Origin: Betaproteobacteria bacterium
GTDB lineage: Bacteria > Pseudomonadota > Gammaproteobacteria > Burkholderiales > Rhodocyclaceae
Direction: 5' to 3'
Assembly: GCA_028868235.1 (NCBI GenBank)
Contig: JAGWUW010000151.1
Span: 1 to 6,646, forward strand
Length of the DNA stretch: 6,646 bases
Shown: one piece after another, positions 1 to 5,325 of the stretch
How positions within the stretch are numbered: the stretch's first letter is position 1
Layout of the letters: each line of letters opens with the position of its first letter
Notes under the pieces: model-generated
The model's database searches: none
Told to the model about the DNA's origin: nothing
The model's input: the letters and a program-made list of their open reading frames with translations, nothing else
Program-made: the position numbers and the translations under genes

Positions 1-376
1 CCACCGTCGTCATCCTCCGCCTCGTCGCCTGCCTCAATCAGCAGCGACAATAGATGACTCGGGGGTGGTCCCCGATTAGGCGCCGATCACCGAGTCAGGT
101 GGGCACCACTTGCACGCCGAAACACAGCTCTCGGATGATGGTGGGCAATGGTTCGGGCTGACGATGTGGGGAACGGTGGGATCGGTCATCGGGTGATCGT
201 CTCACAGATCGCCCATCCGTCAACGATTGGGATGAGTCCGACACGATCTGGCGAGCGTGGGGGCGACCATCGGTCCGATGGCGTCTGCCATCACAGGAAT
301 AATGCGGGGGGTGGACCCGGTGTGGTATCCTGCGGGCCAACGCTCTTTCTCATCGTCTATTACCCCATGCCGGGGG
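1..376. other. Left edge, no convincing gene
   Basis: Reading frames here translate to low-complexity Arg/Pro/His-rich strings typical of non-coding GC-rich DNA, and I recognise no family. A perfect small hairpin, TCGGGG-gtggt-CCCCGA, lies at 59-75, nested near a second inverted pair GACTCGG/CCGAGTC (56-62 and 90-96). Two plus-strand frames entering from the left edge stop just before it (TAG at 51-53, TGA at 55-57). The hairpin could therefore close a gene lying outside the window, but it has no T-run after it. A CGTCTCACAG decamer at 198-207 recurs inverted at 1037-1046 on the other side of the recombinase gene; this is a short match and may be chance. Confidence 0.4.
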
Positions 377-407
377 CTGATCTTCCACCGTCTTCCGGTG
401 GGATCAG
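377..407 (-). terminator. Hairpin at the 3' end of the recombinase gene
   Basis: CTGATC (377-382) pairs with GATCAG (402-407), and CCACCG (385-390) pairs with CGGTGG (396-401). This makes a 12-bp stem with a two-base TT bulge and a five-base loop. The stop codon of the minus-strand recombinase (404-406) lies inside the stem. There is no T-run on the minus-strand exit side, so it is at best a non-canonical terminator or a 3'-end stabilising structure. Termination is inferred; the pairing is directly visible. Confidence 0.45.
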
Positions 408-946
408 GCCGCCAAGGCCCGGTAGACCGATGCCCGACCGATCCCCAACTGCCGGGCGATCTGCGCCGGTCCCAAACCATTTTGGTGGAGCGCCTTCACC
501 TCCCCCGGATCGACGGTCCGCTTGCGACCGCGATACTTCCCCTCGGCCTTGGCCTTCTCGATCCCTTCGCGCTGACGCTCGGCCCGGATGTCGTTCTCGA
601 ACTGGGCGACTGCCCCGAGCACGGCGAGCATCAGCCTACCAGTGCTGGAATCGGTATCGACGCCGGACTGATTCAAACATCGGAACGCCACACCCTTTGC
701 GGTCAGCCGTTCGATGATCTGGTGCAGGTCCGCGACGCTTCGAGCAAGGCGATCCAGTCGGGTCACGACAAGGGTGTCACCGTCCCGAACCCAATCCAGC
801 GCGTCGGCCAGTTCGGTGCGATCCTTGGTCGAGCGTCCCGAGACCTTTTCTGCGAAGACCTTCTCGCACCCGGCTTGGGCCAAGGCTTCGAGTTGGAGAT
901 CGAGGCTCTGCCCCGAACTGCTCACACGACCGTATCCGACCAGCAT
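404..946 (-). CDS. Serine recombinase, resolvase/invertase family
   Basis: A complete 180-residue protein of the small serine recombinase family (Tn3-type resolvases, Hin/Gin-type invertases). These cut and rejoin DNA at paired sites through a covalent 5'-phosphoserine link. The N-terminal catalytic domain opens with GYGRVSS; Ser9 is the expected nucleophile, with Arg7 beside it. The LDRLARS motif supplies Asp65, Arg66 and Arg69, matching the catalytic arginines of gamma-delta resolvase. The long dimerisation helix covers about residues 104-138 (GRLMLAVLGAVAQFEND onwards), followed by a basic linker (KYRGRKR). A C-terminal helix-turn-helix (about 158-178, LGPAQIARQLGIGRASVYRA) binds DNA. Length is normal and no key residue is missing, so it should be active. 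ATG start at 944-946 has a G-rich, weak Shine-Dalgarno (AGGGGG). Its promoter lies inside a cluster of repeated boxes, which suggests autoregulation. No transposase or flanking Tn3-type inverted repeat is visible, so whether it served a transposon, a plasmid multimer-resolution system or an inversion system is undecided. Confidence 0.93.
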   Translation of the reverse strand: MLVGYGRVSSSGQSLDLQLEALAQAGCEKVFAEKVSGRSTKDRTELADALDWVRDGDTLVVTRLDRLARSVADLHQIIERLTAKGVAFRCLNQSGVDTDSSTGRLMLAVLGAVAQFENDIRAERQREGIEKAKAEGKYRGRKRTVDPGEVKALHQNGLGPAQIARQLGIGRASVYRALAA

Positions 947-955
947 CGCGCCCCC

Positions 956-1045
956 TGTCTCACATGACTGTAGACCTTTTACCTGATATGTCTCAAAATG
1001 TCAAAATTGATCCTATTGAGACGCATCCCGGAATGGCTGTGAGAC
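956..1045. promoter_or_regulatory. Candidate res site / recombinase operator with GTCTCA boxes
   Basis: Four GTCTCA boxes fall within 90 bases immediately upstream of the recombinase gene: GTCTCAC (957-963), GTCTCAA (990-996), then inverted TTGAGAC (1016-1022) and GTGAGAC (1039-1045). The inner pair and the outer pair are each inverted. A further TGTCAA begins at 999. Small serine recombinases usually bind inverted half-sites starting with TGTC in a res region next to their own gene, and often repress themselves from it. The location and box sequence fit that pattern. The inner pair spans more than the classical 28-bp crossover site, so the exact subsite layout is uncertain. Role is inference. 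Confidence 0.5.
976..1004 (-). promoter_or_regulatory. Promoter of the recombinase gene
   Basis: On the minus strand a perfect -35 hexamer TTGACA (complement of 999-1004) is followed, after 17 bases, by TAAAAG (complement of 976-981), which agrees with TATAAT at four of six positions. The predicted start falls about 20-25 bases before the ATG. The -35 overlaps the inner pair of GTCTCA boxes, so recombinase bound there would block RNA polymerase. Confidence 0.55.
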
Positions 1046-1046
1046 G

Positions 1047-1325
1047 GCCCACTTGCTCTACCCAGCGGACGCCCAATCGCGACCTCCACCGGCTCCACCT
1101 CGCCTCCACACCACATGCCCGTGAAAAGCGCCGATATGCGTGAGTTCGGCCAGCCAATGGAGATGTGGAGGTAGTGGAGGGGAAAATCGATCAGACCGAA
1201 ATCCCACACGCCCATCCGTGGCCAGAAATCTCCTGCGGCCAGATGTGCCTCCACACCTCCTCGAACTCCACCTCCTCCACCGTCAAGGTGACGAGTGATC
1301 TACGCTCGGCGGCATGAATGTTCAG
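1047..1325. repeat. Intergenic stretch with eight CTCCAC/GTGGAG repeats
   Basis: No frame here reads like a real protein. The hexamer CTCCAC occurs on the plus strand at 1084, 1093, 1104, 1249, 1266 and 1275, and inverted (GTGGAG) at 1165 and 1174. Within clusters the spacing is about 9-17 bases, often close to one helical turn. The outer clusters are direct repeats facing the same way, with the inverted pair between them. Such arrays can be iterons or multi-site regulator targets, but no replication initiator gene is present. The recombinase and the PcfJ-like gene are both on the minus strand, so this is also the 3' flank of the latter. Confidence 0.5.
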
Positions 1326-2384
1326 CTATCCGTCGAAGTCGGGCTCCATAGCCAATGCCTGTTCAAGGTCGAGGTCCAGTTCGAAGTTCAGATCGTCCAG
1401 ATCGACATCCCCTTCGAAGGGGAAAAAGGAGGTCCGCGTAAAGCGGCGGAGTGAATCCCATTCGCTACGCTCCCGAGGTTCATGACGGCGCACACGCACG
1501 CCACGCTCGAAGAGGTAGTCGTCGAGTGCATTACTGGTATCGCGAGCCGGATGGGTGTTGCGAGGCCCCCACGCGCTTTCCTTGACCCAATGGCCATCTT
1601 CTCCACGCTGCAAATGCACGACGATCCGCTTGAGCCCGTGCTCAAAGACGGCGAAGGCATCAGTTCCCGCCAACAAATCGACGATATAGCGGCGTGCGCA
1701 ATTGCCCCAACTGATGCCCAGCCTGTGCAATTCGAGCGGAGAGGAAATCGGCTGATAACATTCGCTGCGCGGCACTGGATGTTCCGGACTGGACGCCTTC
1801 AAACTCCAACGCAGCATTGCCTTATTAAGTTCATCCTCCGAGCGAACCGCCCGCAGCGCTGCCGCCATGCCAGCACGATCAACCCCAAGCCGGGTCAGCA
1901 GATTGACCGCAATCACCAACTCGCGTGCCTTACCCGGCGCATCCAGCGCCCCCGTCAAATCGGCACTACAGAGGTCTTGCGGGATACCTCGCAACATCAC
2001 CAGTTTGGCGCGAGTGACCCGCTCCATCCGCTGGATTGCCTCCACCACACCTTCATGCGGCGGTGCGGACAGGTGCGTGAACAGCAGACGATAGAAGCTC
2101 TTGTCGAGCACAACAGGGCCAGAGCGGCGCAATGCCCCGCGAAGCCCAGTCGGCACATGCCCGAAGGCCCGTTGCAGGATGGCCCGATGGTCCGCCGATG
2201 ACAGAAAGCGTCCCACCTCGCCCATAGCTTCTTCGCTCGGCGGACTCGCCATGAGATAGGCGGAAATGACCTGCCGCCGCTCCTCGCTCGCACGCAGGTA
2301 AAAACCGCAGAATCCGGGCTCGCGAACATCGATAGCGACGACAAGCTGAAGCGCCCAAGGCGCGTGTGCAGTAGTGATATTCAA
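1326..2384 (-). CDS. Hypothetical protein with possible PcfJ-like C-terminal region
   Basis: I do not recognise a named family over the full length. From the chosen TTG start (2382-2384) the product is 352 residues. A GGAGA Shine-Dalgarno (2391-2395) lies six bases before that TTG. The alternative GTG at 2420 adds 12 residues (364 in total), but its only SD-like run abuts the codon. The N-terminal two thirds look mostly helical and soluble, with no signal peptide or membrane segment. About residues 215-300 recall PcfJ-like proteins: an SPLELHRLGISWGNCARRY segment (Cys229, Tyr233), a hydrophobic strand pair (AFAVFEHGLKRIVVHLQR), then a GPRN turn (273-276) followed by a helix. PcfJ-like proteins occur on plasmids and accessory regions and have no settled biochemical role. 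The last 29 residues hold 12 Asp/Glu and no Lys/Arg, a DNA-mimic-like acidic tail. The gene stands alone between remnants, has its own promoter, and looks intact. Existence as a gene is likely; the family call is tentative. Confidence 0.7.
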   Translation of the reverse strand: MNITTAHAPWALQLVVAIDVREPGFCGFYLRASEERRQVISAYLMASPPSEEAMGEVGRFLSSADHRAILQRAFGHVPTGLRGALRRSGPVVLDKSFYRLLFTHLSAPPHEGVVEAIQRMERVTRAKLVMLRGIPQDLCSADLTGALDAPGKARELVIAVNLLTRLGVDRAGMAAALRAVRSEDELNKAMLRWSLKASSPEHPVPRSECYQPISSPLELHRLGISWGNCARRYIVDLLAGTDAFAVFEHGLKRIVVHLQRGEDGHWVKESAWGPRNTHPARDTSNALDDYLFERGVRVRRHEPRERSEWDSLRRFTRTSFFPFEGDVDLDDLNFELDLDLEQALAMEPDFDG

Positions 2385-2396
2385 TGGTGGTCTCCA

Positions 2397-2413
2397 ATTA
2401 CGATATTCGTAAT
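2397..2413. promoter_or_regulatory. Perfect inverted repeat, candidate operator
   Basis: ATTACGA-TAT-TCGTAAT is a perfect 7-bp inverted repeat with a three-base centre, a size and shape typical of sites bound by dimeric helix-turn-helix repressors (Xre, HigA and similar). It lies downstream of the extended -10 element and immediately upstream of the TTG start of the PcfJ-like gene, where bound protein would impede transcription. It could equally fold as a short RNA hairpin covering the approach to the start. No regulator gene for it is seen nearby. Confidence 0.5.
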
Positions 2414-2448
2414 GGAGCACCTCCCTGATGCTGCTGCGTGTTCGCCAT
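2398..2448 (-). CDS. Possible 16-residue leader peptide
   Basis: ATG at 2446-2448 opens a short frame MANTQQHQGGAPLRIS that stops with TAA at 2398-2400, 13 bases before the TTG start of the PcfJ-like gene. The ATG lies exactly where transcription is expected to begin from the extended -10 at 2455-2463, so it would be read from a leaderless or near-leaderless mRNA. Its last codons run through the 17-bp inverted repeat, so its translation could open that hairpin and expose the downstream start. A frame this short can arise by chance; there is no other support. Confidence 0.25.
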   Translation of the reverse strand: MANTQQHQGGAPLRIS

Positions 2449-2454
2449 GCGCGT

Positions 2455-2463
2455 ATTATAGCA
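2455..2463 (-). promoter_or_regulatory. Extended -10 promoter of the PcfJ-like gene
   Basis: The minus strand reads TGCTATAAT, a perfect extended -10 element (TGn followed by the consensus hexamer). No good -35 hexamer is found at a 16-18 base spacing (CGCGGA or neighbours), which is tolerated when the TGn motif is present. The predicted start is close to 2448. This places the inverted repeat at 2397-2413 about 35-50 bases into the transcript. Confidence 0.6.
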
Positions 2464-2509
2464 CAATAATGGCATTATCCGCGAGGTTTTGTAGTGGTCT
2501 ATGTAAGGC

Positions 2510-4165
2510 TCATGTTGTTTTGACTTTGATAGTGTCGTCGATGAGCGAAAACTTGCGCTCCGTGGGCATACAGAACAGGCACTGCCCAGCGCTGGCATCC
2601 GCCCACACACTCCCGATCATGCGCTTATCGCCCTCGCTCGGGTAGAGGTGTCCGCCCTTGTATTCCACGACAAGGATGCGGCCATCATGGAGCATGGCGA
2701 CGAAATCGGGATAAAACTTCTGGTGCGGCAGTTGCAGCCAGAACGATCCGTTCTTCCCCTCGACATTCCTGATCCAAAACTTCACTTGATCCAAGCGATC
2801 CAAATGAACCGCGCAGTCGAACTCTTCACCGCTCGGCTTGAGGTCACCGATCAGGCGCGTGTAATGCTTATTGAACTTCGTGCTTCCGCTATATGGCTGA
2901 TTGAACGCGTAGCTCTGATCGTCGAATATCATCACAATGTCGGCACTGGTTGCGAAGTCCGATGCATTCGCGGCAAAAAGCGCGGAATAGTTCCCGGTTT
3001 CCCTTTCACCGCGCAGGTCGGAGATCAACTGCCCAAGGGTTTTTCGAAGCTCATATTTGTTGCGGGCCAGAACATCCAGCGGCGTTCCTTTGTCGATAAG
3101 ATGCTGGATTGCGTTGGAAATGAATACGATGGCGCTCGGCTTCGTGATGTCGGGATGCGAAATGCCCGAATCCAGCCAATTGGCCAATCGCGGCAAGGTC
3201 CATGACGGCTCTTGGATGACGGCAGAGAGGTCGCCTTGAAGGCGCTTGATAAAATCGATCTCGACCTTGCCCTTGTCTGACACATCGATCTGCCCGGTCT
3301 GGCTGTGATCGATCAGTTTGAATCGTTTCTCGATGGCGGCGGGATCGCACTGGTCGAGCCGCCACGGCAAATCCAAGAAATGCTCTTTCGAGAATAGCTC
3401 AAGCTCGCCTTGCTTGCGGAACCCGAGCAGCGGCACAATGAATGGCGGCTTGTTGTCCTCATCCGCTGCGGATGTCTGCAAGTTGTTGGACTTCGCAAAC
3501 AGGCGGTCGATGGCCTGCTCGGCTTTAGGCACCTTGGCGAAAGCGAGTTGGAGCAGGTTGCGGTTCTCGCGCGACATCGGCCCCTGATAGGCGATGGCCC
3601 GAGTTTCCTGATCGAACGATACGCGTGCCTTGATCGACGGCGGCAACTTCGCCAGCACGGCATCCACAGTCTGATGAGACATGTCCTGATCGCCAATCGG
3701 GTCAGACTGATGCCGGACCTGCTCCGCGATCTCCTGATAGCCGATGTTGCCCTGCGAGGAGATGATCTGGTCGGCTTCCAGTCTGTTGAATCCGGCCCCT
3801 TCGACCAGACCATCCTTCAACTGCTGGGCGGTCGTGTCGAAACTGCGAGAGGCGACGAATGCATACGCGCAGTTAAGAGCATCACGCCGCTTCCGCTTGG
3901 CGTTTGGCATGCGGAGCACGCGGCCAAGGATTTGCTCGATGGCGGTCGAGGACACCTGTTCGGCAACCGAGCAGAGCACATACGCGAAGGGGCAGTCCCA
4001 CCCCTCCTTGAGTTTCTGAACGGTGATGATGTAGCGGATTTCGCAGTCAGGACTGTCGATCTTGATCCCGTCCAAATCTTTCCGCGGACCGGTATGGACC
4101 GCGATCTGCTCCTTTTTGATCTTCTTATCTTCGAGCAAGTATCGCTCGATCTGATCGTAGGTCAG
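2510..4165 (-). pseudogene. Type III restriction-type helicase/nuclease (Res), N-terminally truncated
   Basis: The C-terminal part of a Res-type subunit, an SF2 helicase fused to a nuclease. Read from an internal TTG at 4136-4138 it is 542 residues; recognisable protein begins about nine codons earlier (LTYDQIERYLLED, to about 4165). Helicase motif V lies at about 40-50 (VQKLKEGWDCP) and motif VI at about 69-78 (QILGRVLRMP), wording typical of type III restriction Res subunits and relatives. The C-terminal nuclease has Pro477-Asp478 (YPDF) and Glu492-x-Lys494 (VVEYKGG), the PD...ExK signature. The Walker A and DEAH half, some 350-450 residues in intact relatives, is absent. Upstream, the frame meets a stop and the opposite strand encodes another protein, so the loss is genuine and not a window edge. 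Without ATP-binding motifs it cannot act as a helicase. The remaining frame is open, which suggests recent truncation. No Mod methyltransferase is present. It has no promoter of its own and a 125-base gap separates it from the PcfJ-like gene. Confidence 0.85.
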
Positions 4166-4626
4166 TCGCGTACCTCGGGCGGCAGCATCGTCTCAAAGTT
4201 GTTCCGCACATCCAGAAAGCGGTAAAACTGCTTCGCGGCGAGCTTGTTGTGCGAACCCACCACCCGCTCAGTCCGGACATGACAAGGGCAATGCTGGAGG
4301 CATGGTACCGCGACAAGGCGAAAACCAAATTCGCTGAGAGGCTAGAGATCAATCTCCGACGGTTTGCGGATGCGGAGAAATTCCGTCCAAAAAGCGTCAT
4401 CATTCGCGCCCTCCAACAGCGATGGGGGTCATTGTCTCCAGGCGGACGCTTGCTTCTCAATGGGCGCCTCATTCAAGCACCCGTGGACGCGATCGACTAC
4501 GTGATAACCCACGAGCTTTGTCATGTAGCTGAGCCGCATCACGGAACGGCATTCTTCGAATTGCTACAACAAGTCATGCCAGACTGGGAGCGGCGGAAAA
4601 ACCGACTTGAGCAGACACTTGCCTAG
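4165..4626 (+). pseudogene. YgjP/DUF45-type zinc metallopeptidase, N-terminally truncated
   Basis: The C-terminal part of an M48-like YgjP/DUF45 (SprT-related) metal-dependent hydrolase. Homology-like wording begins at about 4165 with SVAYLGRQHRLKVV and continues through LRGELVV, a block found in the middle of intact relatives. The first usable start is GTG 4249, giving 125 residues, but the conserved part clearly extends upstream of it; there is no ATG, GTG or TTG in frame back to a TGA at 4117. Downstream come RWGSLSPGG, the zinc motif HELCH (residues 88-92 from GTG 4249, with Glu89 catalytic), His97/His98 as the likely third ligand, and MPDWERRKNRLE near the end. Intact relatives are about 230 residues, so roughly the first 70-80 are missing. 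Genes of this family are often found beside restriction enzyme subunits; here the neighbour is a Res fragment transcribed the other way. A shortened translation product from GTG 4249 is possible, but I treat it as a remnant. Confidence 0.8.
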
Positions 4627-4837
4627 TCGGACTCTCGCATCATACCCTAGCAGCAGCGGCGCACCCATCGACCATACCAACCTGCGCCAATCGACGAGCG
4701 CCCTTGGCGCGCACCTCGCGCGCGTGCGCGCATAGGGGATGAGTTGGGCAACTCCATTCGCCTCCTCCTGCCGATGGGCGGGCCACACAGTGCCAAGCTG
4801 CCGCATCCAGAAAATCTGGGGCAGGAGGCGCAAAGTT

Positions 4838-4857
4838 GTACATCTATCCGTACATCT
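4838..4857. repeat. Tandem GTACATCT direct repeat
   Basis: GTACATCT occurs at 4838-4845 and again at 4850-4857, a period of 12 bases. Short direct repeats at this kind of spacing near an attachment site can be integrase arm-type or excisionase sites, but nothing ties these two copies to a protein. Confidence 0.35.
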
Positions 4858-4921
4858 CATCTTCCGTCAGAGATTTTCTCCGCGTAAATCAATCTACTAA
4901 GAGCTAGATTTGATTCCTCTT

Positions 4922-4938
4922 CTGGCACCATTTTTCCT
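4922..4938 (+). repeat. Left copy of 17-bp direct repeat, candidate attachment core
   Basis: CTGGCACCATTTTTCCT matches the right copy at 5214-5230 in 16 of 17 positions, 292 bases apart. The first nine bases end in CCA like a tRNA 3' end, and the upstream TTTGATTCCTCTT recalls a tRNA-Leu T-loop and acceptor strand with one base missing. Integrative elements with P4-type integrases usually insert at tRNA 3' ends and leave such repeats. The two copies bracket the integrase tail. The attachment role is inference. Confidence 0.4.
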
Positions 4939-5078
4939 GCCGCGCCAGGGCGGGGGAGACCGAAAACCTCAGAAATCCGCCAGAATTGGCTCCCCGCCAT
5001 GTCCGCCGCAGTTCGCGCAAGAAGGCCCCCAGCCGGGATATTATGGGCGCCTTTCTTGGGGCACGGCAAAAACCCAAA

Positions 5079-5103
5079 TGTCAGCTCGGCGACAGAGCCG
5101 ACA
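5079..5103. repeat. Hairpin at the integrase stop codon
   Basis: TGTC-a-GCTC (5079-5087) pairs with GAGC-c-GACA (5095-5103), leaving one mismatch and a seven-base loop. It overlaps the stop codon and last codons of the integrase remnant on the minus strand, so it may have been a weak terminator. There is no T-run beyond it on that strand. Confidence 0.3.
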
Positions 5104-5179
5104 ACCGCAGCTCGTCGAGCAGGTCGGACCACCATTGCATCATCTCGACCCGCTCGTCCCAGTAGGTTCCGCGGTTGCA
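5081..5179 (-). pseudogene. Tail of a P4-type tyrosine integrase
   Basis: The last 32 codons of this minus-strand frame begin at CNRGTYW and read NRGTYWDERVEMMQWW followed by SDLLDELR, then a stop at 5081-5083. This closely resembles the extreme C-terminus of P4-type (CP4-57-like) integrases from genomic islands, where an AYNRG(T)YWEERVxMMQWWADYLDxLR-like segment follows the catalytic tyrosine. Upstream of Cys/Asn (about 5179) the translation loses all resemblance, and none of the catalytic Arg/His/Tyr residues is present. Only the tail survives, so it is non-functional. It sits between two direct repeats and at the change from lower to higher GC, which supports an integration scar. The assignment rests on about 25 residues. 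Confidence 0.65.
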
Positions 5180-5213
5180 AATTGAACTGATGGCCGAACC
5201 CACCTTGCGCGAA

Positions 5214-5230
5214 CTGGCACCACTTTTCCT
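5214..5230 (+). repeat. Right copy of 17-bp direct repeat, candidate attachment core
   Basis: CTGGCACCACTTTTCCT, differing from the left copy at one base. It lies 35 bases to the right of the point where integrase-like sequence ends, and about 110 bases before the first chromosomal-looking gene. No T-loop or tRNA body precedes it. If the two copies are attachment ends, the segment between them is a heavily deleted element. Confidence 0.4.
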
Positions 5231-5240
5231 CAGATTATTA

Positions 5241-5277
5241 AAGGGCCGCAGCGGGACGTCAGCCCGTTGCGGCCCTT
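5241..5277 (-). terminator. Strong 15-bp hairpin upstream of the nitrobindin-like gene
   Basis: AAGGGCCGCAGCGGG (5241-5255) pairs with CCCGTTGCGGCCCTT (5263-5277) with one G-T wobble and a seven-base loop. Read on the minus strand the stem is followed by TTTAATAAT, so it could terminate leftward transcription; read on the plus strand there is no T-run. It lies 48 bases before the start codon at 5326, so it may instead mark the upstream edge of that gene's promoter region or fold in its leader. Confidence 0.5.
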
Positions 5278-5325
5278 GCGCAAGGCTGGGCGCGCAGGTT
5301 AGCCATGGCGGGACGGAGGGAACCC

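Larger units (their letters stand above)
4627..5080. other. Gene-free stretch of degraded accessory DNA
   Basis: Frames on both strands read as low-quality translation and no family is recognised. It contains an inverted repeat GCGCGCAC (4707-4714) with GTGCGCGC (4724-4731), which could form a GC-only hairpin after the metallopeptidase remnant. It also holds two direct GTACATCT copies (4838-4845 and 4850-4857), the left copy of the CTGGCACCAYTTTTCCT repeat, and, at about 4856-4920, an A/T-richer patch. Together with the integrase tail to the right it looks like an eroded integration end. Confidence 0.45.

Noticed and set aside
198..1046. Inverted decamer CGTCTCACAG/CTGTGAGACG flanking the recombinase gene as transposon ends
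   Set aside because: Ten-base inverted matches are expected repeatedly in a window of this size, the similarity does not extend, and no target-site duplication is seen. The right copy is better explained as part of the GTCTCA box cluster.
1482..2201. 239-codon open frame on the plus strand
   Set aside because: Antisense to the PcfJ-like gene, which has promoter, ribosome site and better amino-acid composition; no recognisable domain.
3410..4225. 271-codon open frame on the plus strand
   Set aside because: It lies antisense to the Res coding frame, which carries clear motifs; its translation resembles no family and is a by-product of codon bias.
4163..4270. Apparent upstream extension of Res in another minus-strand frame (KLAAKQFYRFLD... 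PPEVRD then stop), which a single missing C would join to LTYDQ
   Set aside because: The same bases on the plus strand encode a good match to the DUF45 block SVAYLGRQHRLKVV...LRGELVV, so the minus-strand reading is a shadow and the discontinuity is a junction, not a frameshift.
4907..4992. A circularly permuted tmRNA-like gene (CCA-ending segment at 4930 followed by GCCAGAA near 4981)
   Set aside because: tmRNA acceptor strands begin with a G run and end CCCCACCA-like; there is no tag-peptide reading frame, and the pairing of GCCAGAA with TTCTGGC is short enough to be chance.
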